From: Acidaminococcus hominis
GTDB lineage: Bacteria > Bacillota > Negativicutes > Acidaminococcales > Acidaminococcaceae
NCBI RefSeq assembly: GCF_900291475.1
Contig: NZ_OLMM01000005.1
Location: 867,134-931,133, forward strand
Length of the DNA: 64,000 bases
Reading direction: 5' to 3'
The position numbers were made by a program, and so were the translations under genes. Shown here piece after piece: positions 52,600 to 62,313 of this stretch. Under the pieces are notes generated by a model, which saw only the letters and a program-made list of their open reading frames with translations, searched no databases and was not told the origin of the DNA. Every line of letters starts with the position of its first letter. The stretch's first letter is position 1.

Positions 52600-53871
52600 A
52601 TGACCCCGATTTCCATCACCTTGCTTCTCTTGCTTTTTGTCATCATCCTATTCGTTACCGAGAAACTCCCCCTGGCCGTAACATCTATGATTGCCCTGAT
52701 CACCCTGGTGCTCACCGGCGTGCTTTCCCCCAAGGATGCTTTTGCCGGCTTTGTGGACAATAACCTGATCCTGTTCGTCGCCATGTTCATCATCGGCGGT
52801 GCCTTCTTTGAAACCGGTATGGCCAACAAGACCGGCGGCATTGTTACCAAGTTTGCCCATTCCGAACGGGAACTGATTGTAGCCGTGATGACCGTTACCG
52901 GTCTCATGAGCGGGTTCCTGTCCAACACCGGTACCGCTGCGGTATTGATTCCCGTGGTTATCGGTATTGCCGCCAAATCCGGTTTTGCCCGTTCCCGTCT
53001 GCTCCTGCCGTTAATCTTCGCAGCAGCCATGGGCGGCAACCTGAGCCTTATCGGCGCTCCCGGCAACCTGTTGGGCAAATCCGCCCTGCAAGCCATCGGC
53101 GCTGACATCGGCTTCTTCGAATACGGGTATGTAGGCCTGCCCATCCTGGTGGTTGGCATTGCCTTCTTCGCCACTGTAGGCTACAAATTCCTGCCCAACA
53201 AGAAACCTGGTTCTGAAGGCGAAAGCGTGTACGACGAAGCCCAAGACTTCTCCTCCGTACCGGCCTGGAAGCAAAAAGCTTCCCTGATCATCATGGTACT
53301 CACCATCATCGCCATGATTTTCGAAAAACAAATCGGCATCAAATTCTATCTGTCCGGCTGCATCGGCGCCATCATCCTGGTAGCCACCGGCGTTATCTCT
53401 GAAAAACAAGCCTACAAATCCATCGACCTGCAAACCCTGTTCGTGTACGGCGGCACCCTGGCTCTGGCCAAGGCCCTGGAAAAAACCGGCGCCGGCGCCT
53501 ACATTGCAGACTCCGTAATCGGCCTGTTGGGCTCCAACGCTTCTCCCTTCATGCTGCTGGCTGTAGTGCTGCTGCTGTCCTGCGTCATGACCAACTTCAT
53601 GAGCAACTTTGCTACCGCAGCCCTCTTGATTCCCATCAGCCTGAACATCTCCGCTGCTATGGGCGCTGACCCCAAAGCTGTTATCGTAGCTACGGTTATC
53701 GGCAGTTCCCTGGCCTTTGCCACTCCTATCGGCATGCCGGCCAACATGATGGTCTTTGCCCCCGGCGGGTACACCTTTAACGACTACGTGAAGGCGGGCT
53801 TGCCCATGGTAATCGTAGGCTATATCGTCTCCCTGATTCTGCTTCCCATCTTGTTCCCCTTCTACCATTAA
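52600..53871 (+). CDS. DASS (SLC13) family dicarboxylate transporter
   Basis: A 423-residue membrane protein with about 11 segments. It has the two substrate-loop motifs of the family in inverted halves: SNTGTAAVLIPV (about residue 107) and MSNFATAALLIPISLN (about 337), plus IGAPGNLLGKSAL and TPIGMPANMMVFAPGG. Members exchange or import C4-dicarboxylates, tartrate or similar acids. The ATG at 52600 has AAGGAGG upstream. The downstream tartrate-dehydratase-like genes suggest tartrate or a related hydroxy acid as substrate. Confidence 0.88.
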   Translation: MTPISITLLLLLFVIILFVTEKLPLAVTSMIALITLVLTGVLSPKDAFAGFVDNNLILFVAMFIIGGAFFETGMANKTGGIVTKFAHSERELIVAVMTVTGLMSGFLSNTGTAAVLIPVVIGIAAKSGFARSRLLLPLIFAAAMGGNLSLIGAPGNLLGKSALQAIGADIGFFEYGYVGLPILVVGIAFFATVGYKFLPNKKPGSEGESVYDEAQDFSSVPAWKQKASLIIMVLTIIAMIFEKQIGIKFYLSGCIGAIILVATGVISEKQAYKSIDLQTLFVYGGTLALAKALEKTGAGAYIADSVIGLLGSNASPFMLLAVVLLLSCVMTNFMSNFATAALLIPISLNISAAMGADPKAVIVATVIGSSLAFATPIGMPANMMVFAPGGYTFNDYVKAGLPMVIVGYIVSLILLPILFPFYH

Positions 53872-53936
53872 GGAACAAGTACCTGAAATAGAGTATCCCA
53901 ACCCATTTTGATTGTCCCAATAAGGAGGAAATGAAC

Positions 53937-54836
53937 ATGTCCAAAGAAGAACAAGTAAAACAGATGACCGACATTATGGCCAAATTTGTAGGCTATACGG
54001 CCAAGGTGCTGCCCGATGATGTAGCAGCCAAATTAAAGGAATTGGCATCCAAGGAAACGGTGCCCATTGCCAAGCTGCTGTATGAAACCTACGCCAAGAA
54101 CCAGGAACTGGCCAAAAAGCTGGATCGTCCGTCCTGCCAGGATACCGGCGTGCTGCAATACTTTGTAAAATGCGGCCAGAACTTCCCCCTGATCGGCCAG
54201 CTGGAAGGCCTGCTGAAAGAAGCTACCGTACAGGCTACCTTTGCTACCCCGCTGCGCCACAATAGCGTAGAAACCTTTGACGAATACAACACCGGCAAGA
54301 ACGTGGGCAAAGGCACTCCTACCGTATTCTGGGAAATCGTTCCGGACTCCGACACCTGCGAAATCGACACCTATATGGCTGGCGGCGGCTGCACCCTGCC
54401 GGGCCATGCCATGGTACTGATGCCGGGCGAAGGCTATGAAGGCGTTACCAAGTTCGTGCTGGAAAGAATGTACACCTATGGCCCCAATGCCTGCCCTCCT
54501 TTCCTGGTTGGCGTAGGCGTAGCCACCTCCGTGGAAACCGCTGCCCTGCTGTCCAAGAAAGCCCTGATGCGTCCTTTGGGCACCCACAACCCCAACCCCA
54601 GAGCTGCTGAAATGGAAGACCTGCTGGTGGACGGCATCAACAAGATTGGCCTGGGACCCCAAGGCATGACCGGTTCCGCTTCCGTATTGGGCGTGCACAT
54701 CGAAAACACCGCCCGTCACCCGTCCGCTATCGGCGTAGCCATCAACATCGGCTGCTGGAACCATCGCCGCGGCCACATTATTTTCGATAAAGACCTGAAC
54801 TACACCATCACTTCTCACAAGGGGGTACAATTATAA
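53937..54836 (+). CDS. ttdA: Class I hydro-lyase alpha subunit, L(+)-tartrate dehydratase-like
   Basis: Iron-sulfur hydro-lyase subunit. The sequence follows E. coli TtdA closely in recalled blocks ([47 protein letters not shown], [42 protein letters not shown]). Cys67, a Cys in NACPP and a Cys in GCW are the expected [4Fe-4S] ligands. I use ATG 53937 (299 residues), 8 bases after AGGAGG; ATG 53931 is too close. Together with the beta subunit it should dehydrate L-tartrate to oxaloacetate. A two-subunit fumarase is the alternative. Confidence 0.8.
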   Translation: MSKEEQVKQMTDIMAKFVGYTAKVLPDDVAAKLKELASKETVPIAKLLYETYAKNQELAKKLDRPSCQDTGVLQYFVKCGQNFPLIGQLEGLLKEATVQATFATPLRHNSVETFDEYNTGKNVGKGTPTVFWEIVPDSDTCEIDTYMAGGGCTLPGHAMVLMPGEGYEGVTKFVLERMYTYGPNACPPFLVGVGVATSVETAALLSKKALMRPLGTHNPNPRAAEMEDLLVDGINKIGLGPQGMTGSASVLGVHIENTARHPSAIGVAINIGCWNHRRGHIIFDKDLNYTITSHKGVQL

Positions 54837-55456
54837 TGGCTAATAAAATCGTTCTGCATACACCTATTAAATCCGAAGACCTGGTTGACCTGAAGATTGG
54901 CGATATCGTCTACCTGACCGGCAAGATTACCACCTGCCGGGATGTAGCCCACCGCCGGCTGATTGAAGAAAAGAGAGCCCTGCCCGTAAACCTGGAAGGC
55001 GGCGCTATTTTCCACGCAGGCCCCATCGTTCGCCCCATCCCTGGCAGCGAAGACCAATACGAAATGGTATCCATTGGACCTACCACTTCCATGCGTATGG
55101 AAAAGTTCGAAAAAGCCTTCATTGAACAAACTGGCGTAAAGCTGATTGTGGGCAAGGGTGGCATGGGCCAAGACACCATGGAAGCCTGCAAAGAACACAA
55201 AACCATTTTCTGCGTATTCCCTGCTGGCTGTGCTGTAGTTTCCGCTGTGCATTTCAAGAAAATCATTGATGCCCAATGGAAAGACCTGGGTATGCCGGAA
55301 ACCCTGTGGACCAGCGAAGTAGAAGAATTGGGACCCTTGATCGTGGCTGTAGATACCCACGGCGGCAACCTGTTTGAAGAAAACAAGAAGCAATTCAAGG
55401 CCACCGCTGAGAAAGTCTATGAAGACATCAGCAAACACGTAGGTTTCATTAAATAA
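54836..55456 (+). CDS. ttdB: Class I hydro-lyase beta subunit, L(+)-tartrate dehydratase-like
   Basis: The 206 residues match the TtdB / fumarase C-terminal domain: [21 protein letters not shown] at the start, [52 protein letters not shown] and [10 protein letters not shown]. The start overlaps the ttdA stop by one base, so the subunits are made in step. Oxaloacetate formed here could enter central metabolism in an amino-acid or acid-fermenting anaerobe. Confidence 0.8.
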   Translation: MANKIVLHTPIKSEDLVDLKIGDIVYLTGKITTCRDVAHRRLIEEKRALPVNLEGGAIFHAGPIVRPIPGSEDQYEMVSIGPTTSMRMEKFEKAFIEQTGVKLIVGKGGMGQDTMEACKEHKTIFCVFPAGCAVVSAVHFKKIIDAQWKDLGMPETLWTSEVEELGPLIVAVDTHGGNLFEENKKQFKATAEKVYEDISKHVGFIK

Positions 55457-55470
55457 AGTAAGATGGGTAC

Positions 55471-55500
55471 AAAAAAGTCATGCTGCGGCATGGCTTTTTT
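55471..55500. terminator. Terminator after the hydro-lyase operon
   Basis: AAAAAAGTCATGC (55471-55483) pairs with GCATGGCTTTTTT (55488-55500), one wobble; A and T runs on both sides. Confidence 0.9.
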
Positions 55501-55536
55501 GTTTTACTGCCGCCGTTTTCTCCCCGGTCCCATTTG

Positions 55537-55545
55537 TGCTACAAT
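55537..55545 (+). promoter_or_regulatory. hemW extended -10 promoter
   Basis: TGCTACAAT, an extended -10 element, 42 bases before the gene. Confidence 0.5.
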
Positions 55546-55587
55546 AGGTAGGAACTTGCGAAATGTACAGAAAGAGGGGAGAACTCC

Positions 55588-56757
55588 ATGCGGCCACGCT
55601 GGCAATTGTACCAAGGTATCTACATTCATATTCCTTTTTGCGTCCATAAATGCTGCTATTGTGATTTTGCTTCCTATCAGATCCAGTCTCCCCAGGTAAT
55701 GGAAGCGTATACCCGGCGGCTGGTGGAGGAAATTCGCGCCTATGAGCCGGACCTGCCGCTGAGCCCTACGGCTACCATCTACTTTGGCGGTGGTACGCCC
55801 AGCGTCCTGCCCCCGGAGCTGCTGGCCCAAATTGTCCAGGCCCTGAAGGACCGGAGGTTCTGGCAGCACCCGGCAGAGGCTACCCTGGAAGCCAATCCGG
55901 GCACGGTAACCCTGGAAAGTCTCCGGGCCTATCGCCAGCTGGGCTTTGACCGGCTGAGTATGGGAATCCAATCCTTCCAGCCCGGGGAGCTGGCCCTGAT
56001 GGGCCGTATCCACACGGCAGAGGAGGCGGCGGAGGCTGTGCAGCTGGCCCGGGAGGCCGGTTTTGCCCGGATTAGCGGGGACTTAATCTACGGGTATCCC
56101 ACCCAGACCCTGGCGGGAGTCCAGGATTCCTTACAGAAGCTGATTGCCACCGGGGTGGACCATATCTCCGTCTACGGTCTGACCGTAGAGGAGGGGACCC
56201 AGCTGGAGCGGCAGCTGGCCAAGGGGCAGCTGAGCCTGCCCCCTGACGAGGCGGTGGACGCCATGTACGACTATCTGATGGACGCCCTGCCCCAGGCTGG
56301 GTACCAGCGCTACGAAATCGCCAACTTTGCCCGGCCCGGCCAGGAGTCCCTCCACAACCAGGTGTACTGGCATTACCTGCCCTATATGGCCTTTGGCTGC
56401 GGGGCCTGCCGGTTTAATGGTAAGCGGCGGGAAACCAGTCCTGCGGGTATTCGGGAATATATTGAAGGAAAACCCCTGGAAGTGGAAACCCTTACCCCGG
56501 AAATCCGCCGGGAGGAGCTGGTCTTTATGAGCCTGAGAACCCGGCAGGGGCTGAACCTGACGGAGTTTCAGGAGCGCACGGGAACGGCCTTCTTTCCCTT
56601 TTATGAAACAGCCTGGGAGGAGTGCCAATCCCGGGGCTGGCTGGAGCAGGAGGGGGACAATATCCACCTGACGCCCCAGGGCATGCGCTTTGGGAACCTG
56701 GCCTTTGAGACTTTTCTCACGGTGCCGCCGGAGGCTAAAAAAGAAAAAAATATTTAG
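55588..56757 (+). CDS. hemW: Radical SAM haem chaperone HemW
   Basis: Radical SAM protein of 389 residues related to HemN but now assigned as a haem chaperone for respiratory proteins. The cluster motif CVHKCCYC is at residues 18-25, after IYIHIPF. GGGTPSVLP (SAM binding), SMGIQSF and DLIYGYPTQT follow, and the C-terminal HemN domain begins near residue 300. It immediately precedes hrcA, a frequent Firmicute order (lepA-hemW-hrcA), here interrupted by the tartrate-type genes after lepA. Confidence 0.92.
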   Translation: MRPRWQLYQGIYIHIPFCVHKCCYCDFASYQIQSPQVMEAYTRRLVEEIRAYEPDLPLSPTATIYFGGGTPSVLPPELLAQIVQALKDRRFWQHPAEATLEANPGTVTLESLRAYRQLGFDRLSMGIQSFQPGELALMGRIHTAEEAAEAVQLAREAGFARISGDLIYGYPTQTLAGVQDSLQKLIATGVDHISVYGLTVEEGTQLERQLAKGQLSLPPDEAVDAMYDYLMDALPQAGYQRYEIANFARPGQESLHNQVYWHYLPYMAFGCGACRFNGKRRETSPAGIREYIEGKPLEVETLTPEIRREELVFMSLRTRQGLNLTEFQERTGTAFFPFYETAWEECQSRGWLEQEGDNIHLTPQGMRFGNLAFETFLTVPPEAKKEKNI

Positions 56758-56766
56758 TCAAAAGTA

Positions 56767-56795
56767 TTGACAATTTGACTAAATAGGTGTATCTT
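56767..56795 (+). promoter_or_regulatory. Heat-shock operon promoter
   Basis: TTGACA (56767-56772) and TATCTT (56790-56795), 17 bases apart, directly upstream of the CIRCE element. Confidence 0.75.
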
Positions 56796-56807
56796 TACCA
56801 TTAGATG

Positions 56808-56834
56808 TTAGCACTCCAATGGTTTGAGTGCTAA
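56808..56834. promoter_or_regulatory. CIRCE operator (HrcA-binding site)
   Basis: TTAGCACTC (56808-56816), 9-base spacer, GAGTGCTAA (56826-56834): a perfect match to CIRCE. HrcA bound here should repress the operon until heat or protein stress titrates GroE. Confidence 0.98.
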
Positions 56835-56849
56835 CAATCTAGAAAAGAG

Positions 56850-57893
56850 ATGATTACAGTGCTAAGTGACCGCAAGAAAAAAATACTTCAACTCATCATT
56901 GAAGATTATATCGAAACGGCTGAGCCTGTAGGATCTCGCACCATCGCCAGAAAATACAACCTGGGAATCAGCCCCGCTACCATCAGGAACGAAATGTCCG
57001 ATCTGGAGCTTTTGGGTTATTTGGAGCAGCCGCACACTTCGGCTGGCCGGATTCCCTCCGCAGCAGCCTACCGCTACTACGTGGATTCTCTGGTGAAACC
57101 GGACACCCTCTCACCCAATGATGTGGCGCTGATCAACAGCTGGTACCGAGAACGGGTACACAGCATCGATGACATATTTCAGTCCACCGCCAAGATATTA
57201 TCCAGGATGAGCAAGAACGTGTCCGTGGTGCTGGCCAACAAGGACCGGGAAAGTGCTTTTTCCTATATCCGGTTCCTGCCCCTGAATGAGCATCAAGCCA
57301 TTTTGTGCATCGTAGAAGATGACGGGCAGATGGATAATGGTGTAATCCAAATCCCTGCCGGCATGAGCAAGATGGAAATGGATGCCCTGGCAGAACGGGT
57401 GACCAACAGACTTCATGGGATGAAGCTGAACGATATCACCGATGCGGTTCTGCAAGAAGTGCGCGACACCCTCCAAGGGGACAAAGCCCTGTACGTTTCC
57501 CTGATCAAGGGAATCCGGCAAATGCAGTCCGGACAAAGTGAGGACAAGATGTTCCTGGGAGGTACCAAGCAGCTGCTGAGCCAGCCGGAATTTCGGGATC
57601 CGGAACGGATCAAGGAGCTGCTCAGCGTCCTGGAAGAGGAGCAGATGCTCAAGGATATGCTGAAAGCGGACAGTGCCCATTCGGGCATGCGCGTGACCAT
57701 TGGCAGCGAAAACAAATTCTCCGGCATCCAAGATTGCAGTATGATTCAGGCCACCTACCGGCTGAACGGACAGGTGATTGGAACCCTGGCCGTACTGGGG
57801 CCAACCCGCATGGAGTACAAGAAAGTAATTTCCGTTATGGATTACCTGCATGATTACCTACGGGTGGTTATGAGTAAAATAGACGAAAAGTAG
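56850..57893 (+). CDS. hrcA: Heat-inducible transcription repressor HrcA
   Basis: Repressor of the heat-shock operon, 347 residues. The N-terminal winged helix (VLSDRKKKILQLIIEDYI, then EPVGSRTIARKY, GISPATIRNEMSDLE) recognises CIRCE. HTSAGRIPSAAAYRYYVD is a conserved link to the GAF-like and dimer domains. It begins 15 bases after its own operator, so it is autoregulated. The start at ATG 56850 has a modest AAAAGAG site; a GTG at 56859 is possible. Confidence 0.95.
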   Translation: MITVLSDRKKKILQLIIEDYIETAEPVGSRTIARKYNLGISPATIRNEMSDLELLGYLEQPHTSAGRIPSAAAYRYYVDSLVKPDTLSPNDVALINSWYRERVHSIDDIFQSTAKILSRMSKNVSVVLANKDRESAFSYIRFLPLNEHQAILCIVEDDGQMDNGVIQIPAGMSKMEMDALAERVTNRLHGMKLNDITDAVLQEVRDTLQGDKALYVSLIKGIRQMQSGQSEDKMFLGGTKQLLSQPEFRDPERIKELLSVLEEEQMLKDMLKADSAHSGMRVTIGSENKFSGIQDCSMIQATYRLNGQVIGTLAVLGPTRMEYKKVISVMDYLHDYLRVVMSKIDEK

Positions 57894-57902
57894 GGAGGAA
57901 CT

Positions 57903-58505
57903 ATGGTAGAAGAACAGCAGAAGGTAAAAGAAGAAACTACTGCCACAGCTGAAACTGAAGCACAGGCACAAGCCGCCGCACAGGCTGCTGAAAAGGCAGA
58001 TGCCAAGGCCCAGACTGAGGAAGGCAAAGCAGAAGCCGTGGATCCCAAGGATGCCAAGATTGACGCACAGGCCAAGGAAATCCAGGACCTGCAAAACCGT
58101 CTTTTAAGATTGCAGGCAGATTTCGATAACTTCAGAAAGCGCAACAATGAAGAACGGGAACAGCTGAGCCAGTTTGTTACGGCCCAGGTTTCCAAGGAGT
58201 TTTTGAAGGTGCTGGACAACTTCGAACGGGCGGAAGAAAGCCTGAAGAACTCCACTGATACCAGCGCCATCCAAGTGGGGATGGAAAAAATCCACAAGCA
58301 GTTTGAAAAAGCCCTCAAGAATCTGTCCATCGAGGAAATTCCTGCGGAAGGAAAACCCTTCGATCCCAACATTCATGAGGCCGTTATGCAGGGCGGGAAC
58401 CCTGACCTGCCGGATGAAAGCGTGGATCTGGTCCTGGAAAAGGGCTACAAGATCGGCGACAAGGTCATCCGCCATTCCAAGGTTCGTGTTGTGCGTAACT
58501 CTTAA
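57903..58505 (+). CDS. grpE: Nucleotide exchange factor GrpE
   Basis: Releases ADP from DnaK. The 200 residues start with a low-complexity Glu/Ala-rich tail (about 1-55), continue in a long coiled coil (about 55-110, with RLQADFDNFRKRNNEE), and end in the beta domain with FDPNIHEAVMQG and KGYKIGDKVIRHSKVRV. It starts 9 bases after hrcA, following GGGAGGAA. Confidence 0.95.
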   Translation: MVEEQQKVKEETTATAETEAQAQAAAQAAEKADAKAQTEEGKAEAVDPKDAKIDAQAKEIQDLQNRLLRLQADFDNFRKRNNEEREQLSQFVTAQVSKEFLKVLDNFERAEESLKNSTDTSAIQVGMEKIHKQFEKALKNLSIEEIPAEGKPFDPNIHEAVMQGGNPDLPDESVDLVLEKGYKIGDKVIRHSKVRVVRNS

Positions 58506-58565
58506 TTGATAGATAAAACCTTTGCGTAAAGCGTAAGAAGCGAGATTTGACAGGAGGAATTCATT

Positions 58566-60425
58566 ATGTCTAAGATTATAGGTATTGACTTAGGTACCAC
58601 CAACTCCGTAGTAGCCGTTATGGAAGGCGGCGAACCTACGGTAATCACCACCCAGGAAGGCGGCCGTCTGACTCCTTCCGTTGTAGGCTTCACCAAAAAC
58701 GGTGAAAGACTGGTAGGCCAGCTGGCCAAACGCCAGGCCGTATCCAACCCGGAACGGACCATCAGCTCCATCAAACGGCACATGGGCACCAAATACACCG
58801 TGACCATTGATGGCAAGGACTACACCCCGGAACAGATTTCTGCCATGATTCTGGAAAAGATGAAGGGCGATGCAGAACGCTACCTGGGCGAAAAAGTAAC
58901 GGAAGCCGTTATTACGGTTCCTGCCTACTTCAACGACAGCCAACGGCAGGCCACCAAGGACGCTGGCCGGATTGCCGGTTTGGAAGTAAAACGGATTATC
59001 AACGAACCTACCGCAGCTGCACTGGCTTACGGCATTGATAAGACCGATGACCATACCATCCTGGTTTATGACCTGGGCGGCGGCACCTTCGATGTGTCCA
59101 TTTTGGAACTGGGCGACGGCGTATTCGAAGTAAAATCCACCAACGGTGATACCCACCTGGGCGGCGATGACTTCGACCAGCGCATCATGAACTGGATGAC
59201 CGACGAATTCAAGAAAGACACCGGCATTGACCTGACCGGCGACAAGATGGCTATGCAGCGGATTCGTGAAGCTGCTGAAAAGGCCAAGATTGAACTGTCC
59301 AACATGCTGACCACCAACATCAACCTGCCGTTCATTACCGCAGGCGCCAATGGCCCGCAGCATCTGGATATGGACCTGACCAGAGCCAAATTTGACGAAA
59401 TGACCAGCGACCTGGTTGACCGGACCATCGACTGCACCCACAGAGCCCTGTCCGATGCTAACCTGAGCCCCAAAGACATCAACAAGATTCTGCTGGTAGG
59501 CGGTTCTTCCCGTATTCCTGCTGTTCAGGAAGCCATCAAGAGAACCCTGGGCCAGGATCCTGCTCACGGCGTAAACCCTGATGAATGCGTTGCTATGGGC
59601 GCTGCCATTCAGGCCGGCGTACTGGCAGGCGATGTAAAAGACGTTCTGCTGCTGGATGTTACTCCTCTGTCCCTGGGTATTGAAACCATGGGCGGCGTAA
59701 TGACCAAGATCATTGACCGGAACACCACCATTCCTACCTCCAAGAAACAGGTATTCTCCACCGCTGCTGATAACCAGCCGGCTGTAGATATCCATGTACT
59801 GCAAGGCGAACGGGAAATGGCTGCCGACAACAAGACCCTGGGTCGTTTCGAACTGGGTGGCATTCCTGCTGCTCCCCGGGGAGTACCTCAAATCGAAGTT
59901 GCTTTCGATATCGATGCCAACGGTATCGTTAACGTAAGCGCCAAGGATTTGGGCACCGGCAAGGAACAAAAGATTACCATTACGTCTTCTGGCAGCCTGA
60001 GCAAGGAAGAAGTGGACAAGATGGTGAAGGAAGCTGCTGCCAACGAAGCAGCCGATAAGAAACGCAAGGAAGCCGTTGAAGCCAAGAACCAGGCTGATAC
60101 CCTGATCTACCAGGCTGAAAAGACGGTAAAAGATATGAACGGCAAGGGTCATGACGACCTGGTGAAGAAGGTAGAAGACGCCATCGCTTCCCTGAAGGAA
60201 ACCCTGAAGTCCGACGATACCGACAAAATTAAAGCTGGTACCGAAGCCCTGCAAAAACCGCTGTATGACCTGTCCGCAGAACTGTACAAACAAAACCAGA
60301 ACACCGGTGCTGGTGCCGGCGCAGGCGCTAATGCTGGCGCAGGTGCAGGTGCCCAAGGCAGCGAAAGCAAGAAAGCCGACGACGATGTAGTTGACGCTGA
60401 AGTTGTGGACGACGACAAGAAATAA
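58566..60425 (+). CDS. dnaK: Chaperone DnaK (Hsp70)
   Basis: ATP-driven chaperone of 619 residues. Seen: [19 protein letters not shown] at the start, [30 protein letters not shown], the interdomain [16 protein letters not shown], the peptide-binding domain, and a helical lid. The C terminus is rich in Gly/Ala (near residues 580-600) before the usual acidic [14 protein letters not shown] tail. The enlarged Gly/Ala stretch is a mild peculiarity. Confidence 0.98.
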   Translation: MSKIIGIDLGTTNSVVAVMEGGEPTVITTQEGGRLTPSVVGFTKNGERLVGQLAKRQAVSNPERTISSIKRHMGTKYTVTIDGKDYTPEQISAMILEKMKGDAERYLGEKVTEAVITVPAYFNDSQRQATKDAGRIAGLEVKRIINEPTAAALAYGIDKTDDHTILVYDLGGGTFDVSILELGDGVFEVKSTNGDTHLGGDDFDQRIMNWMTDEFKKDTGIDLTGDKMAMQRIREAAEKAKIELSNMLTTNINLPFITAGANGPQHLDMDLTRAKFDEMTSDLVDRTIDCTHRALSDANLSPKDINKILLVGGSSRIPAVQEAIKRTLGQDPAHGVNPDECVAMGAAIQAGVLAGDVKDVLLLDVTPLSLGIETMGGVMTKIIDRNTTIPTSKKQVFSTAADNQPAVDIHVLQGEREMAADNKTLGRFELGGIPAAPRGVPQIEVAFDIDANGIVNVSAKDLGTGKEQKITITSSGSLSKEEVDKMVKEAAANEAADKKRKEAVEAKNQADTLIYQAEKTVKDMNGKGHDDLVKKVEDAIASLKETLKSDDTDKIKAGTEALQKPLYDLSAELYKQNQNTGAGAGAGANAGAGAGAQGSESKKADDDVVDAEVVDDDKK

Positions 60426-60447
60426 GCTTTCCTAGAGGGAGATACTG

Positions 60448-61614
60448 ATGGCAGACAAGAGAGATTATTATGAAGTGCTGGGTGTGTCCAAAAACGCAAC
60501 CGCAGATGAGCTGAAGAAGGCTTATCACAAACTGGCACGTAAGTATCATCCTGATCTGAACAAAGACAACCCCGAGGCAGCGGAGAAGTTCAAGGAAGCC
60601 AACGAAGCCTACAGCGTACTCAGCGATCCCCAAAAGAGAGCCGCCTATGACCAATACGGCCATGCGGCTTTCCAGAACGGGGGAGGCGCCGGGGCTGCTG
60701 GCGGGAACCCCTTCCAGGGTTTCCAGGGCTTTGGCGGCGGCTTTGGCGGCGAAGGCATGGACGACATCTTCAATATGTTCTTTGGCGGAGCAGGCGGCCG
60801 CAGCCGGAGTCAGGCTGACCGGGGCCCGCGCCAGGGTTCGGATTTGCGGATGGATATGCAGATTACCTTTGAGGAAGCTGCCTTTGGCACCGAAAAGAAG
60901 GTTCGCCTGAACCGGGAGGAGGAGTGCTCGGACTGTCATGGTACGGGTGCTGCTCCCGGCAGCGAGCCGGAGGTCTGCCCTCAATGCCATGGTACAGGGG
61001 AGATTCGGGTTACCCAGAATTCTCTCTTTGGCCAGGTGGTCAACGTGCATACCTGCCCCAAATGTAATGGTACGGGCAAGATTGTCACCAACCCCTGCAA
61101 GTCCTGCCATGGTACTGGCCGGGTAAAGAAGAAGAGAGAACTGAAGGTCAAGATTCCTGCGGGCGTGGATAATGGATCCCGGCTGCGGGTTGGCGGCGAA
61201 GGGGAAGCAGGCTTCCGGGGCGGACGCCCTGGGGATCTGTACGTATACCTGTACGTGAAACCCCACAAGTTCTTTGAACGAGATGGTACTACGGTCACTT
61301 GTGAAGTGCCTATCAGCATTGTCCAGGCAGCCCTGGGCGATGAAATCAAGGTACCGACCCTGTATGGCCAGGTTACGGTGAAGATTCCGGAAGGGACCCA
61401 GCCCAATAAGGTGCTGCGCCTGAAAGGAAAAGGGATTCCCAGCCTGCGTACAGGACAAAAAGGCGACCAGCTGGTACGGGTAAAGGTGGTTGTGCCTACG
61501 GGCCTCAGCGATGGACAAAAAGATGCACTGAAGAAGTTCGCAGAAGCCGGCGGCAGCAACATCAACCCGGAAGAAAAAAGCTTTATGAACAAAATAAGAG
61601 ATTTGTTCAAATAG
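60448..61614 (+). CDS. dnaJ: Chaperone DnaJ (Hsp40)
   Basis: Co-chaperone that delivers substrates to DnaK and stimulates its ATPase. The J domain (1-70) has HPD in [12 protein letters not shown] Gly/Phe-rich region follows (about 72-115). Four CxxCxGxG zinc repeats ([32 protein letters not shown]) lie about 150-220. The two substrate-binding barrels fill the rest of the 388 residues. It is the last gene of the CIRCE operon. Confidence 0.97.
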   Translation: MADKRDYYEVLGVSKNATADELKKAYHKLARKYHPDLNKDNPEAAEKFKEANEAYSVLSDPQKRAAYDQYGHAAFQNGGGAGAAGGNPFQGFQGFGGGFGGEGMDDIFNMFFGGAGGRSRSQADRGPRQGSDLRMDMQITFEEAAFGTEKKVRLNREEECSDCHGTGAAPGSEPEVCPQCHGTGEIRVTQNSLFGQVVNVHTCPKCNGTGKIVTNPCKSCHGTGRVKKKRELKVKIPAGVDNGSRLRVGGEGEAGFRGGRPGDLYVYLYVKPHKFFERDGTTVTCEVPISIVQAALGDEIKVPTLYGQVTVKIPEGTQPNKVLRLKGKGIPSLRTGQKGDQLVRVKVVVPTGLSDGQKDALKKFAEAGGSNINPEEKSFMNKIRDLFK

Positions 61615-61622
61615 GATTGAAA

Positions 61623-61657
61623 CAGGACCGTTCCTTGAGGAGCGGCCCTGTTTTTTT
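61623..61657 (+). terminator. Terminator of the heat-shock operon
   Basis: CAGGACCGTTCC pairs with GGAGCGGCCCTG around a TTGA loop, with two mismatches, followed by seven Ts. Confidence 0.85.
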
Positions 61658-61852
61658 CTGGGTGCAAATGGAAAATGGGTAGCCAAACAAAACACAAAGC
61701 AATTAATTATAAAAACACTAAGAAGAATATTATGTGTTTGGACCGCAGAAATACAAGGAGTTTGACATATCGAGCGTTTTGTTATATTTATTTCACAATT
61801 AATTCAAAAAATAGGGGTTTATTTTTTGCGGCTAATGCGTTATACTTTAACT

Positions 61853-61957
61853 GTAACAGGGATTACCCCTCCTTGTTACATCTTCCCCATCAAATCATCA
61901 TAAACAACTTCCTTTCGAAAAAGAGCTTTCTGCTTCCCCAGGCAGAAGGCTCTTTTT
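61853..61957 (+). ncRNA. Candidate small RNA with C-rich loops
   Basis: A gene-free, A+T-rich stretch holds TATACT (61841-61846), then a possible 105-base transcript. It starts with a GTAACA / TGTTAC hairpin (61853-61858 with 61874-61879) and ends with a strong terminator (AAAAAGAGC...TTCTGC with GCAGAA...GCTCTTTTT, 61918-61956). CCCCTCCTT (61866-61874) is complementary to a ribosome-binding site, and CTTCCCC occurs at 61882-61888 and in the terminator loop at 61933-61939. No good -35 box was seen. Confidence 0.42.
61918..61956. terminator. Orphan strong terminator
   Basis: A long stem with A run upstream and T run downstream, about 300 bases after dnaJ, which already has a terminator. No protein gene lies before it; this is the main argument for a small RNA here. 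Confidence 0.85.
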
Positions 61958-62215
61958 CTGTCCGGAGTTTGTCCGGGTGAGGTGTAGTGCAATCCGCGGA
62001 CATTTTTGGGGGGATTTGAAAGGAAAAAATTAAACTTCCTTAGTGGTTCGCAGCTAGCTGTTCATCTGCACTCAAAGAGCTTGATTCACAGACTGCTATC
62101 ACATGGTTCACATTAACCAAGAATCCCTTTGAAAAATTGTTGGACTCTTAGATGTGAGCGCAACGCTTTAAAGGGGGGGTGCCCAAACGGTTTTCAGTTC
62201 TTCTCAATACTAATA
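61958..62215. other. A+T-rich unexplained stretch left of the insertion sequence
   Basis: Short open stretches exist on the minus strand but no convincing gene, ribosome site or conserved motif. It may be decayed sequence linked to mobile element activity. Confidence 0.3.
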
Positions 62216-62284
62216 CTACAGTTCAGTTAGCAGCTGATCAGTAGTGGCTTGAATGCCTTCTGCAAGCGTGGTGTGCTCCCCGTC
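62216..62284 (-). pseudogene. Possible 3' fragment of a gene interrupted by the insertion sequence
   Basis: On the minus strand the bases just outside the element read as DGEHTTLAEGIQATTDQLL plus TEL and a TAG stop, with plausible codon use. The upstream part would lie beyond the right end of the element and outside the window. The fragment is only 22 codons, so the call is weak; the family is unknown. Confidence 0.3.
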
Positions 62285-62313
62285 AAGTAGACAGTTCCTA
62301 ATAATATAAACCT

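Noticed and set aside
53937..55456. Annotation as a plain two-subunit fumarase
   Set aside because: The subunit sizes and recalled sequence blocks are nearer E. coli TtdA/TtdB, and the context is a regulated transport operon. Fumarase activity is kept as an alternative in the entries.
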